The notes under the pieces: model-generated
Databases searched by the model: none
What the model was told of the DNA's origin: nothing
Seen by the model: only the letters and a program-made list of their open reading frames with translations
Shown here: piece by piece, positions 1 to 5,780 of the stretch
How the letters are laid out: each line of letters begins with the position of its first letter
Numbering within the stretch: the stretch's first letter is position 1
Source: Lachnospiraceae bacterium UBA3845
GTDB taxonomy: Bacteria > Bacillota > Clostridia > Lachnospirales > Lachnospiraceae
DNA: 11,508 nt
Reading direction: 5' to 3'
Assembly (NCBI GenBank): GCA_002392705.1
Contig: DGHP01000178.1
Span: forward strand, 1-11,508
Program-made: the position numbers and the translations under genes

Positions 1-628
<628 letters not shown>

Positions 629-766
629 TCAGCTCATGGGAATTTGCCTCTTTTTTGTTTTTTTGACGGGACAGCCGCGCACTGCGTCAGAGCCCCTCTC
701 TGTTTTCCTTCTTGCAATCTCTCATGTTTTCTGTAAAATAAGGAAAGCAGGCTTTCATTCGTTTTC

Positions 767-834
767 TGTTATGATGATGTGACAGTCAAAAGTATGTGTT
801 ACGGTTTTTGACCCACGCATCATTTTTATATTAA
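767..834 (+). promoter_or_regulatory. Candidate promoters of the ABC-F gene
   Basis: Two plus-strand candidates are visible. The upstream one is an extended -10, TG-T-TATGAT (767-775), without a good -35; it would give a leader of about 100 nt that contains the 785-812 inverted repeat. The downstream one has TTGACC (808-813) and TATTAA (829-834) with a short 15-nt spacer, giving a leader of about 40 nt. I cannot choose between them from sequence. Confidence 0.4.
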
Positions 835-883
835 AGAAACCGCAGCCCTGCTGCCAATCTATAACGCACGGAGGTTTTCACGC

Positions 884-2518
884 ATGATCAGTGCCAATGA
901 TGTCACTCTGCGGCTTGGAAAGAAAGCGCTTTTTGAAGATGTCAACATTAAATTCACCGAGGGCAACTGCTACGGCGTCATCGGGGCCAACGGTGCCGGC
1001 AAGTCCACCTTCCTGAAGATTCTGTCCGGCAGTCTGGAGACAACCAGCGGTTCTGTCACCATGACGCCCGGAGCCCGGCTCAGCGTTCTGGAGCAGGACC
1101 ATTTCAAATATGATGACCAGGTCGTTCTGGACACGGTCATCCAGGGCAACCAGCGCCTGTATGAGGTGGGGAAGGAAAAGGACGCCCTCTACGCGAAGCC
1201 TGATTTCTCGGATGAGGACGGGATCCGAGCCAGCGAGCTGGAGGCGGAATTTGCCGAGATGAACGGCTGGGAAGCGGAATCCGACGCCGAATCCCTTCTG
1301 AACGGCCTCGGTATTCCGACGGAGCTTCACCACAGCCTGATGAGCGAGCTGAACGGCAACCAGAAAGTCAAGGTCCTTCTTGCCCGCGCCCTCTTCGGCA
1401 ACCCCGACATCCTGCTGCTGGACGAGCCGACCAACCATCTGGACCTGGACGCGATCGGCTGGCTGGAGGAATTCCTGATCAATTTCAACAATACGGTGAT
1501 CGTCGTATCCCATGACCGCTATTTCCTGAACAAGGTCTGCACCCATATCGCGGACATCGACTACGGAAAGATCCAGCTCTATGCCGGCAACTATGACTTC
1601 TGGTATGAATCCTCCCAGCTGATGATCCGACAGATGAAGGAGGCCAACAAGAAGAAAGAGGAAAAGATCAAGGAACTGCAGGAATTCATCCAGCGCTTCT
1701 CCGCCAATGCCTCCAAATCCAAACAGGCTACAAGCCGCAAGCGCGCCCTGGAAAAGATCCAGCTCGACGATATCCGGCCCAGTTCCCGAAAGTACCCCTA
1801 TATCGATTTCCGTCCGGAACGCGAGATCGGCAACGAGGTCCTGATGGTGGAGAACCTGTCCAAGACCGTGAACGGCGTAAAGATTCTGGACAATATCAGC
1901 TTCACCCTGGGCCACGATGACAAAGTCGCCTTTGTCGGCGGCAATGAGCAGGCCAAAACCATGTTCTTCCGCATCCTTATGGGTGAGGAGGAGCCGGATG
2001 AGGGTCATTACAAATGGGGCGTCACGACCACCAGGGCTTATTTCCCCAAGGATTACACGAAGGAATTCGACAATGACCTGACCATCGCCCAGTGGCTGAC
2101 CCAGTATTCCGCAATCAAGGACCAGACCTATGTGCGCGGCTTCCTCGGCCGCATGCTCTTCGCCGGGGATGACGGAGACAAGAAGGTGCGCGTTCTGTCG
2201 GGAGGAGAAAAGGTCCGCTGTCTGTTCTCAAAGATGATGATCTCCGCCTCCAATGTGCTGATCTTTGACGAGCCGACCAACCATCTGGACATGGAATCGA
2301 TCACCGCCCTGAACAACGGCATGATCCGTTTCAACGGAGTTGAGCTCTTCTCCAGCCGCGACCACCAGATCGTCCAGACGACGGCCAACCGGATTATGGA
2401 GATTCTTCCGAACGGCAGGCTGATCGACAAGATCACGACCTACGACGAGTACCTGGAGAGCGACGCCATGGCCAGGAAGAGAACCGTCTATACGGCCGAC
2501 ATCGAAGACGAAGACTGA
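884..2518 (+). CDS. ABC-F family ATPase (YbiT/YkpA type), translation-associated
   Basis: This is a 544-residue soluble protein with two ATP-binding cassettes and no membrane segment, the ABC-F arrangement. Members bind the ribosome and rescue or tune translation; some give antibiotic protection, but the YbiT type is generally housekeeping. Cassette 1 has Walker A GANGAGKST (34-42), a signature-like ELNGNQ (155-160) in place of LSGGQ, Walker B LLLDEP and the switch SHDR with H210. A charged linker, rich in Lys and Glu (about 248-292), joins the cassettes. Cassette 2 has a degenerate Walker A GGNEQAKTM (352-360), a canonical LSGGE (438-442), Walker B LIFDEP, and SSRDHQ (490-495), where Arg492 stands at the usual switch His. 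Length matches the family (about 530-540). GGAGG at 870-874, 9 nt before the ATG, supports the start. The exact role of the subfamily here is inference. Confidence 0.93.
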   Translation: MISANDVTLRLGKKALFEDVNIKFTEGNCYGVIGANGAGKSTFLKILSGSLETTSGSVTMTPGARLSVLEQDHFKYDDQVVLDTVIQGNQRLYEVGKEKDALYAKPDFSDEDGIRASELEAEFAEMNGWEAESDAESLLNGLGIPTELHHSLMSELNGNQKVKVLLARALFGNPDILLLDEPTNHLDLDAIGWLEEFLINFNNTVIVVSHDRYFLNKVCTHIADIDYGKIQLYAGNYDFWYESSQLMIRQMKEANKKKEEKIKELQEFIQRFSANASKSKQATSRKRALEKIQLDDIRPSSRKYPYIDFRPEREIGNEVLMVENLSKTVNGVKILDNISFTLGHDDKVAFVGGNEQAKTMFFRILMGEEEPDEGHYKWGVTTTRAYFPKDYTKEFDNDLTIAQWLTQYSAIKDQTYVRGFLGRMLFAGDDGDKKVRVLSGGEKVRCLFSKMMISASNVLIFDEPTNHLDMESITALNNGMIRFNGVELFSSRDHQIVQTTANRIMEILPNGRLIDKITTYDEYLESDAMARKRTVYTADIEDED

Positions 2519-2573
2519 GCGGAAAACTGCTCTGATCGTCTGTTTATAGGATACATACATTATCAGGAACGCA

Positions 2574-2624
2574 AAAGCATCTGCAGATCTGTACGGCATG
2601 GCGCTGTGCTTCTGCAGATGCTTT
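2574..2624. terminator. Hairpin between convergent ABC-F and HAD genes, probable bidirectional terminator
   Basis: A perfect 14-bp inverted repeat (2574-2587 and 2611-2624; the arms contain the PstI-like core CTGCAG) encloses a 23-nt loop. It sits 55 nt after the ABC-F stop and 35 nt before the end of the HAD gene, where a shared terminator is expected. The stem ends in AAA/TTT, but no long T-run follows in either direction (TTTT on the minus side, TTTA on the plus side), so its strength is uncertain. Confidence 0.6.
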
Positions 2625-2659
2625 ACTATCTATAGTCTGCCTTCCAAAGTATGGTTCTC

Positions 2660-3328
2660 TCAGCAGTAAGCTTCCATCACATCCGGCAGCTGGCTGAGAC
2701 TGTCGATGGCAGGCAGATCTGCCACGGTTTCATCGATATTCCCGAAACCGTAGCGGGCAAAGATAAAGGGAACCTTTGCGTCGCTGCAGGGCATCCGGGC
2801 TCCGAGCACTGCGTCCAGATCGCCCTGGGTGTCACCCACATAGACCGCCCATTCAAGGCCGTTCCGTTCCACGCAGAGCCGTATGCTCTCGCTCTTGGGC
2901 TTCAACGTATCCCCGAAACAGATATGGTCCTCAATCAGGTCCCCTGTCCTAGAAGTATGAAGGAAGTCCTCGATATAGCCCTTCTGGCAGTTGCTGACAA
3001 TATAGAGGGAGAAACCCATTTCTCTCAGCTTCAGGAAACACTCCCGGGCGCCCGGATAGACTTCGCCCCCATGCTCCCACATATAATCCACTTCATACTG
3101 AAGGAGCCGTTCCATCAGATCATATCTTCTCTCCGCAGGCAGCGCCCCGAGAATAATATCACCGATCTCCGTCATGGTCTTTCCAAGTACGGACTGCATC
3201 TGCGCTTCAGTAAAAGGCTCGGGAAGCTCCGGTATAAACTGTTCCCGGAAGTCGTTCCAGGAATCTGTGATCGCTCTGGTTCCGTCCCAGAGCGTGCCGT
3301 CCACATCTAGTATAATTCCTTTTTTCAT
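2660..3328 (-). CDS. HAD-superfamily hydrolase (probable small-molecule phosphatase)
   Basis: The 222-residue cytoplasmic protein carries all four HAD motifs. Motif I is DVDGTLWDG with nucleophile D8 and acid/base D10; motif II is the Ser of IVSNC (S112). Motif III is the Lys of LKPKSES (K143 or K145), and motif IV is GDTQGD (D166, D170), which binds Mg2+. A helical cap lies between motifs I and II (about residues 16-90), so this is subfamily I, resembling phosphoglycolate-phosphatase-like enzymes. The substrate cannot be named from sequence. The start ATG is preceded by AAGGGGAA (3336-3343), a moderate ribosome site. Upstream lie a 16-bp perfect palindrome (3352-3367) and the long hairpin at 3451-3645. 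The gene converges on the ABC-F gene. The frame is intact. Confidence 0.9.
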   Translation of the reverse strand: MKKGIILDVDGTLWDGTRAITDSWNDFREQFIPELPEPFTEAQMQSVLGKTMTEIGDIILGALPAERRYDLMERLLQYEVDYMWEHGGEVYPGARECFLKLREMGFSLYIVSNCQKGYIEDFLHTSRTGDLIEDHICFGDTLKPKSESIRLCVERNGLEWAVYVGDTQGDLDAVLGARMPCSDAKVPFIFARYGFGNIDETVADLPAIDSLSQLPDVMEAYC

Positions 3329-3351
3329 CCCGCAGTTCCCCTTAACATCTC

Positions 3352-3367
3352 CCGCCTGTACAGGCGG
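3352..3367. promoter_or_regulatory. Perfect 16-bp palindrome upstream of the HAD gene (candidate operator)
   Basis: CCGCCTGTACAGGCGG reads identically on both strands and lies 23 bp before the HAD start codon. As RNA it can form a 6-bp stem with a GUAC loop just ahead of the ribosome site. It may be a dimeric repressor site or a small 5' hairpin; no T-run follows, so a terminator is unlikely. The regulator is not identifiable. Confidence 0.45.
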
Positions 3368-3450
3368 TATTCAGACAGCACATCGCACGATATACACCGG
3401 CGCATAACATTTCCGTCTGTGCGGCTAGTATAGAACGCCGCTCCGTTGCA

Positions 3451-3645
3451 GCCCTCAGGCCCTCACATTTCATAAGCAGACAATTCCGGCAGGAGCGAAA
3501 GACAAGATCCACGGTTTACGCAGACTTAGGGGCCGGGGTAAGAGCGTGGCGCATATGCGCGAATACCCCGGCCCCTTAGTCGGAGTTGACCGTTAGCTTG
3601 TCGGAGCGGGCCGGGTCTGCGTTGAAATGTGAGGGTCCCGAGGGC
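3451..3645. repeat. 195-bp imperfect inverted repeat; candidate structured RNA or MITE-like element
   Basis: The two halves are complementary along their whole length, broken by bulges. Outer arms 3451-3472 and 3623-3645 pair over about 20 bp around CCCTCACATTTCA. Moving inward, GCAGAC (3476-3481) pairs with 3615-3620, CCGGC (3486-3490) with 3610-3614, GACAAG (3501-3506) with 3597-3602, and ACGGT (3511-3515) with 3589-3593. A GC-rich 17-bp arm (3524-3540) then pairs with 3564-3580 with one mismatch. The apical 23 nt contain a nested palindrome GCGCATATGCGC (3549-3560). GGAGCG occurs in the same sense on both sides of one internal loop (3492-3497, 3603-3608). No transposase, clear target duplication, adjacent T-run or good promoter was found. 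Long interrupted hairpins of this length recall 6S RNA or a MITE; both are inference. Confidence 0.75.
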
Positions 3646-3684
3646 GTACTTCTCATCAGCCGTAACTTACAGCTATCTTCCCGC

Positions 3685-4530
3685 TCAGTAATCTGCCTTC
3701 CTGCTGCGGAACCAGTAAGTATAGAAATCCCTGAATCCAAGCGATTCATAGAGTTTCTTTGCCCCCTGATTCCCTTTCACGACCTGCAGGTAGGCTTTCT
3801 CCGCCCCCAGCAGCTTTGCCTCGCGCAGAATGGTCGAACAGACCGCCCGCGCGTAGTGCCTTCTCCAGCAGCTCGGCGATACGTAAATCGCATAGATCCC
3901 TACCCAGTCCCGGTCCCGGATTCCCAGGCCGGACGCCGCCATGTGTCCGTCGATTTCCACCGAAGCTGCAATCGTTTCCTTCGGGATGGCTGCATACATG
4001 GACGGCACAATGCGGCGGAGCCGAGGGCTTGCCGTTCCGTTCAGGTGGAAGAGCCCCTGCAGCCACTCCGGCGTAATCTCGGAACTGAGCTGAACTGTCA
4101 GCTGGTCAGAATAGCGGACCAGGGTCGGCAGATTCAGCCGGTTCTCAAAGAGATAGTCCCGCTCCTGCTCCTCCATCAGATTCACTTCATCCAGGCTGCA
4201 GGTCATCACTTCGGTCACATGCTTCACATCATAGCCTCTCCGGGCAAGCAGGTGATCGAAGGAGGGATCCAGAAGCGGGTTGATCTTGAAGGAGGTGGGC
4301 GTTCCGAATCCAGTATAGACAGATTCACAATAAGAAATCTTTTCCTCCACAGGGATCGAGGAAGGGCCGACCTGCTCCACGGAATTTGTGCGGTAGGTAT
4401 AGTTGCAGGAATAGCGGATCAGCCAGCCGTCATACAGCTCGATTTTGTAGGAGGGCCAGGCGTTCAGAGAGATCTCTTCCATATATTTGATATTCTGATT
4501 CAGCAAAAGCTGCTGCTTCTCATCTGCCAT
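3685..4530 (-). CDS. GNAT-family N-acetyltransferase
   Basis: The protein has 281 residues from the chosen start. It would transfer an acetyl group from acetyl-CoA to an amine; the acceptor is unknown. The C-terminal third is the GNAT fold: strand VGIYAIYVSP (210-219), then the loop and helix CWRRHYARAVCSTILREA (221-238), LGAEKAYLQV (241-250), and NQGAKKLYESLGF (254-266), the conserved motif B end. The N-terminal half starts with an EISLNAWPS-YDGWLIRYSCNYTYRTNS segment seen in a group of two-part GNAT proteins. The pyrophosphate loop is unusual: the expected Gly of RxxG is His225. I prefer the ATG at 4528-4530 because TGAGGA lies 8 nt upstream; the ATG five codons earlier (4543-4545) has no ribosome site. 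The gene stands alone, with a 35-bp tandem repeat upstream and the long hairpin downstream. Confidence 0.85.
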   Translation of the reverse strand: MADEKQQLLLNQNIKYMEEISLNAWPSYKIELYDGWLIRYSCNYTYRTNSVEQVGPSSIPVEEKISYCESVYTGFGTPTSFKINPLLDPSFDHLLARRGYDVKHVTEVMTCSLDEVNLMEEQERDYLFENRLNLPTLVRYSDQLTVQLSSEITPEWLQGLFHLNGTASPRLRRIVPSMYAAIPKETIAASVEIDGHMAASGLGIRDRDWVGIYAIYVSPSCWRRHYARAVCSTILREAKLLGAEKAYLQVVKGNQGAKKLYESLGFRDFYTYWFRSRKADY

Positions 4531-4538
4531 CGGAGTAT

Positions 4539-4544
4539 TCCTCA
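4539..4544 (-). promoter_or_regulatory. Ribosome binding site deciding the GNAT start
   Basis: TGAGGA on the minus strand, 8 nt before the ATG at 4528-4530. It overlaps the alternative upstream ATG at 4543-4545, which itself is preceded by no Shine-Dalgarno match, so the shorter protein is favoured. Confidence 0.65.
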
Positions 4545-4562
4545 TTATTACCCAGTGCTTTC

Positions 4563-4690
4563 CGGATCTTCTGCTGTCTGCAGTTATCTCTTCTCTGCGG
4601 ATCTGCCGCTGTCTGCAGTTATCGCTTCTCTGCGGATCTGCCGCTGTCTGCAGTTATCTCTTCTCTGCGGATCTGCCGCTGCCTGCAGTA
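4563..4690. repeat. Tandem repeat, 35-bp unit, about 3.5 copies
   Basis: Three full units start at 4573, 4608 and 4643, and a partial fourth runs 4678-4690. Seven bases of a preceding unit (CGGATCT) are recognisable at 4563-4569. Each unit begins GCTGTCTGCAGTTATC and ends CTGCGGATCTGCC. Units 1 and 3 are identical; unit 2 differs by one base (ATCGCT for ATCTCT). The unit length is not a multiple of three and the minus-strand reading meets TAA, so it is not coding. It fills most of the 209-bp gap between the methyltransferase stop and the GNAT start. It is likely a slippage-prone minisatellite; a regulatory effect on the GNAT gene is possible but unproven. Confidence 0.9.
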
Positions 4691-4739
4691 ATTTGATCCC
4701 CCGCTGCCGCTGCTGTCTCCTCTTTGCCGGACCACTCTG

Positions 4740-5636
4740 TCAGAGCTCCGCTTCCCACCGTCCGGCGGCCCCGCAGGGAAGGACCAGCCCGCTGTCCGTA
4801 ACCGGCAGGCCGATTTCGCTGGAGAGAGCCCGTCCCCCGCAGCGGGGGATGATCTCCACGCCGATCAGGTAGTCCAGAACCGCCGGTGCAAGGCCGGTCG
4901 TATAGGAATTAATCAGGAAAAACAGAGGCTTCTCCGTCAGAAGCTGCGCTGTCAGGCGGACCAGCTCATGGATATTGTCTTCCATCTTCCAGATCTCGCC
5001 TTTCGGCCCTCTTCCGTAGGAAGGAGGATCCATGATGATTCCGTCATAGTGATTGCCGCGGCGGATCTCTCTTTCCACGAATTTCCTGCAGTCATCCACC
5101 AGCCAGCGGATCTTCGCGTCCTTCAGGCCGGAGGATACGGCATTCTCCTTCGCCCAGGCGACCATCCCCTTCGCCGCGTCCACGTGCGTAACCGAAGCCC
5201 CGGCCGCGGCAGCGGCGAGGGTCGCCCCGCCCGTATAGGCAAAGAGATTCAGCACCCGGATCTCTTTCCGGCCTCCCGCGGCTGCCCTGGCGATCTTTCT
5301 GGAAAACCAGTCCCAGTTGGCCGCCTGCTCCGGGAAAAGCCCCGTATGTTTGAAGGAAAAAGGTTTCAGCTGAAAGGTCAGGTGAAGACCCGGATCCTCG
5401 TTCCCGTAGCCGATCGTCCACTGCTGCGGCAGGTCGAAAAACTCCCATTCCCCGCCGCCCCTGGCCGATCTGTGATAGTGAGCATTGGGGTGCTTCCAGC
5501 CCCTGTTCCTCTTCGGTGTATTCCAGACCACCTGGGGATCCGGCCGGATCAGCAGGTAACTTCCCCATCTCTCCAGCTTTTCCCCGCCGGACGTATCCAG
5601 AAGCTCATAATCTTTCCAGTTCTCAGCCAGATACAT
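4740..5636 (-). CDS. Class I SAM-dependent methyltransferase, RlmI-like (probable RNA methyltransferase)
   Basis: The 298-residue soluble protein has the Rossmann-fold SAM site VLNLFAYTGG (128-137), an acidic residue at the end of strand 2 (HVDAAKG, D153), DDCRKF after strand 3 (181-186) and motif IV MDPPSYGRG (202-210). The segment KHTGLFPEQAANWDW (96-110) before motif I is typical of the YccW/RlmI-related methyltransferase group (Pfam Methyltrans_SAM). The group methylates cytosine C5 or related positions in 23S rRNA, but this protein lacks the N-terminal PUA domain of RlmI, and DPPSY has no catalytic Cys in motif IV, so the exact target is unknown. The start ATG has AAAGGA 10 nt upstream, and just before it lies an ATG followed directly by TGA. 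The GH3 gene ends 144 bp upstream; an imperfect 27-bp direct repeat lies in the gap. Confidence 0.88.
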   Translation of the reverse strand: MYLAENWKDYELLDTSGGEKLERWGSYLLIRPDPQVVWNTPKRNRGWKHPNAHYHRSARGGGEWEFFDLPQQWTIGYGNEDPGLHLTFQLKPFSFKHTGLFPEQAANWDWFSRKIARAAAGGRKEIRVLNLFAYTGGATLAAAAAGASVTHVDAAKGMVAWAKENAVSSGLKDAKIRWLVDDCRKFVEREIRRGNHYDGIIMDPPSYGRGPKGEIWKMEDNIHELVRLTAQLLTEKPLFFLINSYTTGLAPAVLDYLIGVEIIPRCGGRALSSEIGLPVTDSGLVLPCGAAGRWEAEL

Positions 5637-5649
5637 CAGTCACATGTCC

Positions 5650-5710
5650 TTTCCAAATCAGCGCGGCACCGCCGTCATTGTACTTCCCAAAACAGCGCGA
5701 AGCCGCCGTC
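5650..5710. repeat. Imperfect 27-bp direct repeat upstream of the methyltransferase
   Basis: 5650-5676 and 5684-5710 match at 22 of 27 positions with a 34-bp period; both end in GCCGCCGTC or CACCGCCGTC. The copy nearer the gene overlaps its AAAGGA ribosome site. It may be a local duplication of the translation start region or a pair of regulator sites; nothing in the sequence identifies a binding protein. Confidence 0.55.
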
Positions 5711-5780
5711 CGTTTCAGTTTTACAGCCGCCGCCTCTATCCGCGTGCAGCATGAGAAGACGAAACTGACCGATGCGGTCG

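Larger units (their letters stand above)
3329..3684. other. Structured 356-bp intergenic region between GNAT and HAD genes
   Basis: No gene is firmly supported here. From left to right it holds the HAD ribosome site, a 16-bp palindrome (3352-3367), an inverted repeat GCGGC/GCCGC (3421-3441) around a TATACT-like minus-strand -10 (3427-3432) without a good -35, the 195-bp inverted repeat (3451-3645), and a 17-bp imperfect palindrome built on GTAAcTTAC (3658-3674). A 43-codon minus-strand frame (3342-3473) with six Cys codons ends on the HAD ribosome site; I list it only as a finding. The density of dyad symmetry is far above that of the other gaps in this window. Confidence 0.7.

Noticed and set aside
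878..2008. 376-codon minus-strand frame opposite the ABC-F gene
   Set aside because: It is an antisense shadow of a strongly coding ABC-F sequence, produced by GC-rich codon use; it has no known motif.
3451..3645. Insertion sequence
   Set aside because: The inverted arms resemble terminal repeats, but there is no room for a transposase and no clear target-site duplication; only a MITE-like origin remains possible.
4545..4545. GNAT start five codons upstream of the one annotated (ATG at 4543-4545)
   Set aside because: No Shine-Dalgarno match precedes it, while TGAGGA stands 8 nt before the ATG at 4528-4530.
4563..4690. CRISPR array
   Set aside because: The 35-bp units are directly contiguous with no spacers, so this is a tandem repeat.
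3586..4872. 428-codon plus-strand open frame
   Set aside because: It runs antisense through the GNAT gene, the 35-bp tandem repeat and the end of the methyltransferase, has no ribosome site and no recognisable domain; the opposite-strand proteins have clear family motifs.
5767..5779. GACCG/CGGTC hairpin just after the GH3 stop as a terminator
   Set aside because: The 5-bp stem is short and is followed on the minus strand by AGTTTCGTCTTC rather than a T-run; too weak to annotate.
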